DNA of 10,464 nucleotides from Anaerobacillus sp. (GCA_007120055.1 SKOL01000386.1:1-10464); one strand, 5' to 3'; counted from the stretch's first letter, positions 1-6,150 are shown. Made by a program: numbers and translations. Notes: a model not told the origin generated them from the letters alone.

Positions 1-380
1 ACAGCAATCCCCGTAGAAGAACCTAAAAACCAAACAATTGAAGTAACTGGGCCTAATTTCCGATGTAACTTCATGTTATTTTTATAACCAGAAATGAGTG
101 CAGTAATCCCTAAAACGGCAGCAGTTGTAGCTAATGTAATATGAATAATTAAGAAGATCGTATAATATATCTTTACTTCTTCAGGGCCACCAAATGCGGT
201 ACTTCCGACAAAAACCGTCTTTGCTACATATGTTACAAAGAAAATGACTGCAAACAACGCTCCATAAAACATCATTTTCTTATGTAATTCTACTTTCCCT
301 TTTGCCACTACAATCCATCCTAGTGCTACAAAAACCGCACTTATTGCAATAAAAATCGTACTTATTAAAGGTAGTAACAT
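1..380 (-). CDS. ctaM: CtaM/YozB (DUF420) oxidase assembly protein, 3' part cut by window edge
   Basis: Reading leftward from an ATG at 378-380, 126 complete codons are open to the window edge. The product starts MLLPLISTIFIAIS and is almost entirely hydrophobic. About three membrane segments are visible (roughly residues 4-26, 38-57 and 71-97), and a fourth begins near residue 110. Conserved-looking histidines are H33 (LHKK), H80 (IIHITLA) and H106 (LHRKLG), and the stretch FGGPEEVKIYYTIFLIIH is typical of DUF420. Staphylococcal CtaM and B. subtilis YozB of this family are needed for active heme-A oxidases, acting in the membrane at a late heme or assembly step. The ribosome site is GAAAGGG at 389-395. 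The gene lies downstream of ctaF but is separated from it by about 490 bp and has its own predicted promoter. The last residues (family length about 150-180) are outside the window. The DUF420 assignment is firm; the exact molecular role is from family knowledge. Confidence 0.88.
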   Translation of the reverse strand, partial: MLLPLISTIFIAISAVFVALGWIVVAKGKVELHKKMMFYGALFAVIFFVTYVAKTVFVGSTAFGGPEEVKIYYTIFLIIHITLATTAAVLGITALISGYKNNMKLHRKLGPVTSIVWFLGSSTGIA

Positions 381-468
381 ATCATCAACCCTTTCTTCTT
401 TAGCTTAGTGTTCAAAGCTCATTCAACTCCAAAAAACTTATAAAAAGCTTTCTAGATGATTCTCAATC

Positions 469-497
469 ATTATATCATGTGACAAATATCACACCAA
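469..497 (-). promoter_or_regulatory. Predicted SigA promoter of ctaM
   Basis: On the minus strand, TTGGTG (492-497) is followed by a 17-base spacer and a perfect TATAAT (469-474). Transcription would begin near 462, leaving a leader of about 80 bases before the ctaM ATG. The -35 matches the consensus only in its TTG. The spacer is almost filled by a perfect palindrome (478-493). A second small dyad, ATGATT-CTC-AATCAT (456-470), overlaps the predicted start of transcription. Confidence 0.6.
478..493. promoter_or_regulatory. Fnr/Rex/Crp-type operator TGTGA-N6-TCACA in the ctaM promoter
   Basis: The 16-base site TGTGACAAATATCACA is an exact TGTGA-N6-TCACA dyad. It sits between the -35 and -10 of the predicted ctaM promoter, only three bases from the -10, with its centre near -23.5. 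Such a site matches the B. subtilis Fnr box. It also contains the core of a Rex box but lacks the outer TT...AA and inner A/T positions of the Rex consensus (TTGTGAA-N4-TTCACAA). A protein bound here should block RNA polymerase, so repression is the likely mode. The identity of the regulator is an inference. Confidence 0.6.
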
Positions 498-576
498 TAT
501 ATAAATTTGACAGTTTTAAAACATTTTTATAGTGCTTATGTTTTAATTTAAAATTTACAATTCACAATTTAAAATT

Positions 577-602
577 GCGACGAGTAACCGCTGGAGCATC
601 TC
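577..602 (-). repeat. Fragment of the ctaA-leader repeat family
   Basis: These 26 bases match the reverse complement of 6011-6036 at 23 of 26 positions; the shared core is GCGACGAGTAA-C-GC-GGAGCAT-TC. The match ends where AT-rich sequence begins on both sides, so this looks like a decayed or truncated copy of the element described at 5984-6111, in the opposite orientation. Confidence 0.6.
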
Positions 603-618
603 TTTTTTAAAATTAAAA

Positions 619-690
619 GGTGGACACTTTCCCTCACTTCGCTGTGACCTTCTCACGAATCTCAGAGGCTCGTTCACGAAAGTGTCCACC
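619..690. repeat. Long inverted repeat (13-bp arms, 46-nt loop), likely interspersed palindromic element
   Basis: GGTGGACACTTTC at 619-631 pairs perfectly with GAAAGTGTCCACC at 678-690. A run of A lies to its left (615-618) and ATTTTTT follows on the right (691-697), so the outer A/T bases nearly pair too. The interior is GC-richer than the surroundings and has smaller complementary bits (TCAC / GTGA). The T-run makes it a possible terminator reading rightward, but no plus-strand gene leads into it. I read it as a mobile-type intergenic palindrome; a genome-wide copy count would decide. Confidence 0.6.
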
Positions 691-691
691 A

Positions 692-774
692 TTTTTTCAT
701 ACAAAACCTTCATGACGATAAACGTCACCATCTAATATGGAAAAATGTCGGTCGACTTTCTTTTTTCATACAAA
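692..774 (+). repeat. 14-bp direct repeat flanking a 55-bp segment
   Basis: TTTTTTCATACAAA occurs at 692-705 and again at 761-774. The 55 bases between them carry a small dyad GACG-ATAAA-CGTC. The first copy directly abuts the long inverted repeat at 619-690, so the pair may mark the edge of an old insertion or a slippage duplication. Confidence 0.5.
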
Positions 775-826
775 TTTACAAACCTAAATTGTACATTTTT
801 AATTTTAATTTTTAATTCAACTAAGA

Positions 827-862
827 AGAAGCTAACTACATTAAACAATGTAGTTAGCTTCT
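827..862 (-). terminator. Strong hairpin after ctaF, end of the ctaBCDEF transcript
   Basis: A perfect 16-base stem (AGAAGCTAACTACATT at 827-842 against AATGTAGTTAGCTTCT at 847-862) with a four-base loop begins ten bases past the ctaF stop. On the minus strand it is followed by TCTTAGTTGAATT rather than a clean T-run, so it may work as an imperfect terminator or as an mRNA 3' stabiliser. Its position and the promoter beyond it suggest that ctaM is a separate unit. Confidence 0.65.
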
Positions 863-872
863 CAGTGTTATC

Positions 873-1217
873 CTAATATTTTACTACTCCTAATAATAGC
901 ATTAACGCTGCAACCATCGGTATAATAATGACTATTCCTGACAACATAAAGGCATTTGGCCACTCGTGGTCTTTGTCCTTTAAGTGCATGAAATAGTATA
1001 GCTGTAAAATCACTTGAATGACTGCAAGGATTAAAATAAATGGTACTGCGAATGATGCAGGAATTAAATCACTCGCAACAGACATGAAAGCTAGTGCTGT
1101 GAAAAAGATCATTACTACAAAGGTGATGATTTGGTGTCTCATTTCACGCTCAAGCTTTATCTTTTCTTTTTGCGAAAGATTGACTTGTGGTTGATTCGTA
1201 TTTAACTTTGGTTCCAT
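873..1217 (-). CDS. ctaF: Cytochrome caa3 oxidase subunit IV
   Basis: This is a 114-residue membrane protein of the caa3/aa3-quinol oxidase subunit IV family (CtaF). It has a charged N-terminal tail (residues 1-28, rich in K, E and Q) and three hydrophobic helices at about 30-47, 56-77 and 88-111. The loop after the second helix, QLYYFMHLKDKDHEWP (72-87), is the most family-typical stretch. The protein has no redox centre and is thought to help assemble or stabilise the complex in the cytoplasmic membrane. The ATG at 1215-1217 lies four bases after the ctaE stop, and its ribosome site GGAGGATAG is formed by the last codons of ctaE, so translation is probably coupled. It is the last gene of the oxidase operon and is followed by a strong hairpin. 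Length and position agree with B. subtilis CtaF. Confidence 0.95.
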   Translation of the reverse strand: MEPKLNTNQPQVNLSQKEKIKLEREMRHQIITFVVMIFFTALAFMSVASDLIPASFAVPFILILAVIQVILQLYYFMHLKDKDHEWPNAFMLSGIVIIIPMVAALMLLLGVVKY

Positions 1218-1221
1218 GCAT

Positions 1222-1839
1222 CTATCCTCCTATTCCCATTAAATATACGACAGTGAAAATAAATACCCATACGACATCAATAAAGTGCCAGTATAAACTT
1301 GCTAAATAAAACTTCGGTGCATTTGTTAATGTTAACCCGCTCTTACGATAGCGAATTAATAACGTAACGATCCAGCCGATACCAAAGGCAACGTGAGCCC
1401 CGTGGAAGCCGACTAACGTATAAAACGCAGATCCAAATGCACTCGTTGTAAATGTTAAACCATAGCCTACATACACATAAAATTCATAGATTTCTAGACC
1501 TAAGAATGCAACCCCTAAACCAACCGTTACCCACATCCACACTAACATTTGTTTAAAGTTCCCTTTTTTCATTGCGAGCATGGCAAAAACACTCGTTAAA
1601 CTACTAGTTAGTAGGATCGTTGTCATAATAAAGACAAGAAATAAGTCGAAAATCTCTGCTGCTGTTGGTCCACCAGCTGTTCCGTTACGCAATCCTAAAT
1701 ACGTTCCGAAAAGACTAGCAAAAAGAACTGTTTCCCCACCTAAGAAAAACCAAAACGCTAAAAACTTATTACGACCTTCAAGAGTTGCTTTTTCAGGATT
1801 CGGAGGAAGAGTGTCAGTATTATGCTGAGCGTGACCCAT
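1222..1839 (-). CDS. ctaE: Cytochrome caa3 oxidase subunit III
   Basis: The 205-residue product is a five-helix heme-copper oxidase subunit III. Membrane segments are visible near residues 26-48, 62-88, 98-120, 137-161 and 180-202; the first two helices of seven-helix subunit III forms are missing, as in other Bacillus caa3 enzymes. Signatures are GFHGAHV (144-150) and YWHFIDVVW (183-191), with acidic residues in helices (E36, E116, E119, D188). Subunit III binds no metal; in this family it stabilises subunit I and supports proton uptake. The ATG at 1837-1839 follows the ctaD stop by one base, and its ribosome site GGAGGTAGG is embedded in the end of ctaD, so the two are tightly coupled. The open frame on the opposite strand at 1580-1828 is a shadow of this gene. 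Confidence 0.97.
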   Translation of the reverse strand: MGHAQHNTDTLPPNPEKATLEGRNKFLAFWFFLGGETVLFASLFGTYLGLRNGTAGGPTAAEIFDLFLVFIMTTILLTSSLTSVFAMLAMKKGNFKQMLVWMWVTVGLGVAFLGLEIYEFYVYVGYGLTFTTSAFGSAFYTLVGFHGAHVAFGIGWIVTLLIRYRKSGLTLTNAPKFYLASLYWHFIDVVWVFIFTVVYLMGIGG

Positions 1840-1840
1840 A

Positions 1841-3673
1841 TTATCCTACCTCCTTATCTTGCTTAATCTCTTCAACAGGAATATGATAACCGTGATCTTC
1901 TTTTACCGACCTTACAACCATACATCCTAAAGTTAAACCAAGTCCTATAACTGAAACCCAGTATGTTGCATAAATAAACCCAAAACTTGCTATAAATAAT
2001 CCGAGTGACATAATGATTGGTAAAATCGACCCATTCGGCATATGAATTTCACCTAGTGGCTCTGCAACAGGTAACTTTTTATTGCCTTGCATTTTCTCAT
2101 ACCATAACGCATCAAGTTCACGCGCTACTGGCGTTTGAGCAAAGTTATACTCTGGTACAGGAGTTGGTGTTGCCCACTCTAACGTACGTCCATCCCATGG
2201 ATCCGCTACTGCTTTATCATTTCTTGCAACAAAAATATTTACAAGCAAGATGACAAACGCTACCGCCATAAAGAAGGCCCCTATTGTACTAATAAAGTTT
2301 AGATCGTTTAATCCTTGACCATCTAAATAAGAAGCAACACGTCTAGGCATTCCCATTAATCCTAGGAAGTGCTGAACGAAGAAAGTTAAATGGAAACCGA
2401 TAAAGAATAACCAGAAAAACCATTTTCCTAACGTTTCGTTTAACATATATCCAAAAATCTTTGGCCACCAATAAAATGTCCCCGCAAATAATCCGAATAC
2501 CACCCCACCGATAATGACATAGTGGAAGTGAGCAACGACGAAATACGTGTCGTGGAACTGATAGTTAGCTGCTGATGTTGCAAGCATTACCCCAGTTACT
2601 CCACCTAGTACGAATGAAGGAATAAACCCTAACGCAAACAGGTTTGCAGTCGTAAATTTAATTCTTCCACCCCAAAGTGTAAATAACCAGTTAAAGATTT
2701 TAATCCCTGTAGGGACGGCGATAGCCATCGTCGCAACTGCGAAAATTGCGTTAGCTACAGGTCCCATACCTACGGTGAACATATGGTGCGCCCACACCAT
2801 AAATCCTAAAAATCCGATAATCAATGTAGCAAATACCATTGCGCTATATCCAAATAAGCGCTTTTTAGAAAATGTAGATAGTACTTCAGAAAAAATACCA
2901 AATGCCGGTAAAATTAAAATATATACTTCTGGATGCCCAAATATCCAGAACAAATGTTGCCAAATAACAACGTTACCGCCAGCTTCAACAATGAAGTAAT
3001 TCGCCCCAAAAAGTCGCTCAAACATTAATAAGAACAAACCTACTGTTAATGCTGGAAATGCAAATAAAATTAGTGCAGATGATACGAATGAACTCCATGT
3101 AAATAATGGCATTTTCATCATCGTCATTCCTGGTGCTCTCATCGTAATAATGGTTACTAAGAAGTTAATACCCCCGATTAACGTTCCTGCACCACTGATT
3201 TGTAAACCTAAAACATAATAATCTAAACCCGTTCCTGCATATTCAGCACTAGAAAGTGGAACATACGCTGTCCAACCTGCATCAGGGGCTCCCCCAAAGA
3301 ACCAACTGAGATTAAGTAAAATTCCACCAAATAAAAATAACCAAAAACCTAACGAATTCAAAAACGGGAATGCAACATCCCTTGCACCAATTTGCAGTGG
3401 TACGATAAAGTTCATAAATCCAAATAGTAACGGCATCGCCGCTAAAAAGATCATTGTTGTACCGTGCATCGTTATTAGCTCATTAAAAGCTTGTGCACTA
3501 ACTATATTTAACTCTGGGAACATTAACTGCGCTCGTATTATCATGGCTTCAAGTCCACCTAACACGAAGAAGAACGCACCGGCGACCAAATACATGATAC
3601 CAATTTTTTTATGGTCAACAGTCGTCAGCCAATCCCAAAGCACGCTTTTTTTCAAAGCTTGTGAGTTTGACAA
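1841..3673 (-). CDS. ctaD: Cytochrome caa3 oxidase subunit I (heme a / heme a3-CuB)
   Basis: This is the catalytic subunit, reducing oxygen to water and pumping protons across the cytoplasmic membrane. In its 610 residues all expected ligands are present: H70 (heme a, in ITMHGTT), H247 and Y251 (CuB histidine and cross-linked tyrosine, in GHPEVY), H296 and H297 (CuB), H382 (heme a3) and H384 (heme a, in AHFHYV). Proton-path residues D99, E249 and K325 (PTGIK) are also in place, indicating an A-type, pumping enzyme. Twelve or more membrane helices are visible, and the C-terminal extension (after about 480, DPWDGRTLEWATP) is typical of caa3 forms. Length is close to B. subtilis CtaD (about 620). 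The start must be the TTG at 3671-3673, since the next in-frame ATG (M27) lies inside the conserved N-terminus. It follows ctaC by 22 bases. Confidence 0.98.
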   Translation of the reverse strand: MSNSQALKKSVLWDWLTTVDHKKIGIMYLVAGAFFFVLGGLEAMIIRAQLMFPELNIVSAQAFNELITMHGTTMIFLAAMPLLFGFMNFIVPLQIGARDVAFPFLNSLGFWLFLFGGILLNLSWFFGGAPDAGWTAYVPLSSAEYAGTGLDYYVLGLQISGAGTLIGGINFLVTIITMRAPGMTMMKMPLFTWSSFVSSALILFAFPALTVGLFLLMFERLFGANYFIVEAGGNVVIWQHLFWIFGHPEVYILILPAFGIFSEVLSTFSKKRLFGYSAMVFATLIIGFLGFMVWAHHMFTVGMGPVANAIFAVATMAIAVPTGIKIFNWLFTLWGGRIKFTTANLFALGFIPSFVLGGVTGVMLATSAANYQFHDTYFVVAHFHYVIIGGVVFGLFAGTFYWWPKIFGYMLNETLGKWFFWLFFIGFHLTFFVQHFLGLMGMPRRVASYLDGQGLNDLNFISTIGAFFMAVAFVILLVNIFVARNDKAVADPWDGRTLEWATPTPVPEYNFAQTPVARELDALWYEKMQGNKKLPVAEPLGEIHMPNGSILPIIMSLGLFIASFGFIYATYWVSVIGLGLTLGCMVVRSVKEDHGYHIPVEEIKQDKEVG

Positions 3674-3680
3674 TTGAAGT

Positions 3681-3690
3681 TACCTCCTTT
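3681..3690 (-). promoter_or_regulatory. Ribosome binding site fixing the ctaD TTG start
   Basis: AAAGGAGGTA, a near-perfect Shine-Dalgarno, ends seven bases before the TTG at 3671-3673. The strong site probably compensates for the weak start codon. No ATG or GTG nearby fits the frame. Confidence 0.85.
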
Positions 3691-3695
3691 TTCGG

Positions 3696-4706
3696 CTAGT
3701 CTAAGACTTTTAAGCCTTTCATATATTCAATTAATGCTTCCATCTCACTATCATCAAGATGATTGAATGCTGGCATCGTATTTCCAGGCTTAGTTTCAGC
3801 TGGATAACGTAACCATTTTTCTAAGTTTTCATCATTGAATTCTAAGAAGCCAGCAATCACTTCTCTTTCTCCAAAGTTTGTAAGATCTGGTCCACCAGCT
3901 ACCGGATTTCCACCAACACCGCCAACCGCATGACAAGCGATACAACTTGCCTGGAATACTTCACGACCAGTTTCCGCCAATTGAGTGGCTGGTTCTTGTT
4001 CTGGCTCGCCCATATTCGTTGCCCATTTGTCAAACGTATCCGGTTCAACAGCAATAACTCTAAAGTCCATTAACCAATGTCCTTCCCCACAAAGCTCTGT
4101 ACACTTCCCTTTGTATACACCTGGATGTTCTGCTTCTAACCACATTTCATTAGTTATTCCTGGAACATTATCTTGTTTACCTGCTAAAGCTGGAACCCAA
4201 AATGAATGCATTACATCAGATGCTTCAAGTTGAACAATAATCTTTGTATCCGTCGGAATATACATGTCCTGCCCTGCTATTACATCGTGGTCAGGATACT
4301 CAAATTCCCACCAAAATTGGTGTGCGGTTACTTTAACGGTAATCGAGTTTTCGTCTGCTTCAACATTTGCAAGTGTAAACGTATCCATTACATTCGGTAC
4401 TGCTAGAACGATTAATAGAAGAACTGGGATCGTTGTCCAAATAATTTCTAGCGTTTTACTACCCTCTACTTGCTTTGGAATATGTGTATCGCCAGGTTTT
4501 TCTCGATATCTCCAAAGAACGTAAGCGAAGATTGCAAATACTACCACAATAACAATAATCATAATGTAAAGACTGAGTTTTATAAGTGATAATTGCATCT
4601 CAGCAACAGGTCCTTGAGGATCAAGGGCAGTTAAATTCAATTCACCACAGCCGCTAAGCAAAAGTATAATTGCTGTTAACGGAAGTAGCTTGCCGAGTTG
4701 TTTCAT
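3696..4706 (-). CDS. ctaC: Cytochrome caa3 oxidase subunit II (lipoprotein, CuA, fused cytochrome c)
   Basis: Counting from the ATG at 4704-4706, the protein has 336 residues. It opens with a lipoprotein signal ending LLSGC (lipid-bearing Cys20). Two membrane helices (about 43-66 and 86-107) precede the outer CuA domain with H167, C202, E204, C206, H210 and M213 (pattern CTELCGEGHWLM). The C-terminal domain is a cytochrome c with CIACH (255-259) and a likely axial Met311 (GNTMPAF). The fused cytochrome c makes this a caa3-type cytochrome c oxidase rather than a quinol oxidase: it takes electrons from cytochrome c to CuA, then to heme a in CtaD. A TTG immediately upstream (4707-4709) is in frame. 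GGGAGG at 4719-4724 lies nine bases from the TTG and twelve from the ATG, so either may be used. The linker between domains (about 233-249) is rich in Glu and Gln. Confidence 0.97.
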   Translation of the reverse strand: MKQLGKLLPLTAIILLLSGCGELNLTALDPQGPVAEMQLSLIKLSLYIMIIVIVVVFAIFAYVLWRYREKPGDTHIPKQVEGSKTLEIIWTTIPVLLLIVLAVPNVMDTFTLANVEADENSITVKVTAHQFWWEFEYPDHDVIAGQDMYIPTDTKIIVQLEASDVMHSFWVPALAGKQDNVPGITNEMWLEAEHPGVYKGKCTELCGEGHWLMDFRVIAVEPDTFDKWATNMGEPEQEPATQLAETGREVFQASCIACHAVGGVGGNPVAGGPDLTNFGEREVIAGFLEFNDENLEKWLRYPAETKPGNTMPAFNHLDDSEMEALIEYMKGLKVLD

Positions 4707-4744
4707 CAAAGTTGTAAACCTCCCTTTTGGATATTTAATTTATT

Positions 4745-5677
4745 CTAAACAATGTGGATTACAACCATTAAAATAAAAATAATTGTTAAGTAGTTCAGCG
4801 AATAAACAAACATTAAACGCGCCCATTTCATATCATCCTTCATAAAGAAACCAGCCAAACCTAGAGCTAACCAGCCTACTCCAAGTAATAAGGCTATTGA
4901 AGTATAGACAGTACCAAAAGCCGGTGCAAGCAACAATGAAATTGGAATAAGTGCTGCAACATAAAACACCATCTGACGTTTAGTAACTGCAAAGCTTGAT
5001 ACAACTGGTAGCATCGGAATGCCCGCTTTTCGATATTCCTCGCAACGCTTCATAGCTAATGCTAAGAAATGAGGTGGTTGCCAAATGAACATGATTAAAA
5101 ATAAGACCCATGCAAACGGATGTAATCCTGGATCAATCGCTGCCCACCCAATCAGTGGCGGTACTGCCCCTGATACACTACCTACAATCGTGTTTAATGA
5201 TGTTGTTCTTTTTGTCCACATCGTGTAGATAACCACGTAAAAAATCAAACCTATGAAACCTAAAATCCCTGCACTAAAGGACGCTAACAATAAAAATAAA
5301 ATCCCTAATGCAGATAATGTTAATCCGAATATTAATACTTGCTTTTCAGGAATTTTCCCCGTAACTGTTGGTCTTGCATTAGTTCTTTCCATTAAATGGT
5401 CGATATCTCTATCAATGTAATTGTTTAAACTACATCCACCTGCCATTACGAGCGCAGAACCTAACAAACCAAAAATAACAAGTTGTATATTTGATAATAA
5501 TTGAACATCCATATAGTAAGCGGCTAAGTACATTCCTGCAAAAGCTGTAATCATATTCGACATAACGATCCCAACTTTAGTTAAGGCAAGAAAATCTCTC
5601 CAACTAACATCGCTATTAGATACATTTGTAATTGTTGTATCCATTACTTTCGCACCTTCTAAAACAGTTTTATTCAA
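4745..5677 (-). CDS. ctaB: Protoheme IX farnesyltransferase (heme O synthase)
   Basis: CtaB attaches farnesyl from farnesyl diphosphate to the 2-vinyl of heme B, giving heme O, the precursor of heme A. The 310-residue product has about nine hydrophobic helices and the two prenyltransferase signatures: [15 protein letters not shown] (85-99), whose Asp residues bind Mg-diphosphate, and [12 protein letters not shown] (205-216). Conserved TRPTVTGK-like sequence (ARPTVTGK, 101-108) and [14 protein letters not shown] (155-168) are also present. Two starts are possible: TTG at 5675-5677 with AGGGGGTGA four bases upstream, or ATG at 5642-5644 (residue 12) with GAAGGTG eight bases upstream. The N-terminal tail is not conserved and does not decide between them. 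ctaC follows after about 38 bases, so cotranscription is likely. In B. subtilis this locus is activated by ResDE. Confidence 0.96.
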   Translation of the reverse strand: MNKTVLEGAKVMDTTITNVSNSDVSWRDFLALTKVGIVMSNMITAFAGMYLAAYYMDVQLLSNIQLVIFGLLGSALVMAGGCSLNNYIDRDIDHLMERTNARPTVTGKIPEKQVLIFGLTLSALGILFLLLASFSAGILGFIGLIFYVVIYTMWTKRTTSLNTIVGSVSGAVPPLIGWAAIDPGLHPFAWVLFLIMFIWQPPHFLALAMKRCEEYRKAGIPMLPVVSSFAVTKRQMVFYVAALIPISLLLAPAFGTVYTSIALLLGVGWLALGLAGFFMKDDMKWARLMFVYSLNYLTIIFILMVVIHIV

Positions 5678-5681
5678 AATT

Positions 5682-5690
5682 TCACCCCCT
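5682..5690 (-). promoter_or_regulatory. Ribosome binding site for the upstream TTG start of ctaB
   Basis: AGGGGGTGA at 5682-5690 lies four bases before the TTG at 5675-5677. A second plausible site, GAAGGTG (5653-5659), serves an in-frame ATG at 5642-5644. Both could be used, giving proteins that differ by 11 residues at the cytoplasmic N-terminus. Confidence 0.6.
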
Positions 5691-5828
5691 GAAAATTATA
5701 AAAACTACTAAGCTACAAATATATAAATGAAATCCACTTATATGATTACATTATGTCATTTACCGTATAATTATTGAATAAACAGGATTTAACAACATGA
5801 ACTTAGTGGAAAACTACTCAACAATCAC

Positions 5829-5857
5829 ATTATAAATGAAATCACAGTGATTTTCAT
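5829..5857 (-). promoter_or_regulatory. Predicted promoter of the ctaBCDEF operon
   Basis: On the minus strand ATGAAA (5852-5857, four of six consensus bases) is separated by 17 bases from a perfect TATAAT (5829-5834). The start of transcription would be near 5822, leaving a leader of about 145 bases. The -35 and spacer are covered by overlapping dyads (5836-5861), so this promoter looks regulated. ResD control is known for the B. subtilis locus, but I could not identify a clear ResD site. Confidence 0.5.
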
Positions 5858-5861
5858 CACT
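5836..5861. promoter_or_regulatory. Overlapping dyads at the ctaB promoter
   Basis: Two palindromes share bases. AAATCA-CAG-TGATTT (5839-5853) fills the spacer and ends four bases from the -10. AGTGA-TTTTCA-TCACT (5846-5861) is centred on the -35 and resembles the Fnr/Crp pattern TGTGA-N6-TCACA with one changed base in each arm. Read on the minus strand they also form an imperfect ATGAAAATCAC / GTGATTTCAT inverted repeat with one bulged base. Confidence 0.45.
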
Positions 5862-5943
5862 TATATTTTCCAATTTTATTTTTATTAAGTAGATTGTAAC
5901 ATTTTTATATTGCTAACGGTAATTATATGCTTAATGTGGTAAA

Positions 5944-5972
5944 TTGACAATTTCTTATTTTGTACTTAAAAT
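5944..5972 (+). promoter_or_regulatory. Predicted SigA promoter of ctaA
   Basis: A perfect TTGACA (5944-5949) is followed by exactly 17 bases and TAAAAT (5967-5972, five of six consensus bases). Transcription should start near 5979, just before the repeat element, so the ctaA mRNA would have a leader of about 170 bases that is mostly repeat. Confidence 0.7.
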
Positions 5973-5983
5973 GAAATAGTCAA

Positions 5984-6111
5984 GAAAAGCGCAAGCGCCC
6001 GCCTATCGGCGAAATGCTCCTGCGATTACTCGTCGCAAAGCTGCGAAGAAGTAACTCAGGCAGTAGCTTCACTGGAAGGCCTCTGATAGAAGCCGCTTTT
6101 TGGCTCTTTTC
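5984..6111 (+). repeat. Bacillaceae-type intergenic repeat in the ctaA leader
   Basis: A GC-richer block of about 128 bases is bounded by GAAAAGCGCAAGCGCC at the left and GGCTCTTTTC at the right, whose ends are complementary (GAAAAG / CTTTTC). Inside are small hairpins: GCGC-AA-GCGC, GCC-TATC-GGC, TGCGA-N7-TCGCA, CGCA-AAGC-TGCG and AGCC-N7-GGCT. A degenerate 26-base piece recurs at 577-602. The left end resembles, from memory, a repeat scattered between genes in many Bacillaceae; it encodes nothing recognisable. Boundaries are estimates. Confidence 0.65.
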
Positions 6112-6139
6112 AAAAGCTTCGCATTAACACTAAAAGGTC

Positions 6140-6145
6140 AGGTGA
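6140..6145 (+). promoter_or_regulatory. Ribosome binding site deciding the ctaA start
   Basis: AGGTGA at 6140-6145 is five bases before the TTG at 6151 and lies just outside the repeat element. An in-frame GTG at 6142-6144 would have AAAAGG only four bases upstream, which is less favourable. An open frame reaching back to a TTG at 6100 would start inside the repeat with no ribosome site. Confidence 0.65.
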
Positions 6146-6150
6146 GCACC

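Larger units (their letters stand above)
381..872. other. Noncoding spacer between ctaF and ctaM, patchwork of repeats
   Basis: I see no credible gene in these 492 bases on either strand. From right to left the stretch holds the hairpin after ctaF (827-862), AT-rich simple sequence (about 790-820), a 14-base direct repeat (692-705 and 761-774), a long inverted repeat (619-690), a fragment of the repeat also found in front of ctaA (577-602), more AT-rich sequence (541-575) and the ctaM promoter with its operator (469-497). In B. subtilis this position between ctaF and yozB is occupied by ctaG, which is absent here. Confidence 0.75.
5678..6150. other. Divergent ctaB-ctaA control region
   Basis: This 473-base region contains no gene. 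The left part (5691-5980) is very AT-rich and holds the divergent promoters: a predicted ctaB promoter reading left (5829-5857) and a predicted ctaA promoter reading right (5944-5972). The right part (5984-6111) is a GC-richer repeat element that lies inside the ctaA leader. The stretch 5700-5828 is the ctaB leader; I see no riboswitch or terminator in it. Confidence 0.7.

Noticed and set aside
478..493. Calling the ctaM dyad a Rex box outright
   Set aside because: It keeps TGTGA-N6-TCACA but lacks the flanking T/A and the inner A/T of TTGTGAA-N4-TTCACAA, so Fnr or another Crp-family protein fits at least as well.
507..533. Plus-strand TTGACA followed by TATAGT, a possible promoter
   Set aside because: The spacer is only 15 bases and no gene or structured RNA lies downstream before the convergent ctaF end.
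1580..4524. Plus-strand open frames opposite ctaE, ctaD and ctaC (1580-1828, 2017-2253, 2775-2999, 3985-4233, 4206-4406, 4264-4524)
   Set aside because: They lie entirely within strongly conserved oxidase genes on the other strand, have no ribosome sites and no recognisable protein features.
6100..6150. Longer ctaA reading frame starting at TTG 6100
   Set aside because: These 17 codons lie largely in the repeat element and lack a ribosome site; homology to CtaA begins at the TTG at 6151, which has AGGTGA five bases upstream.
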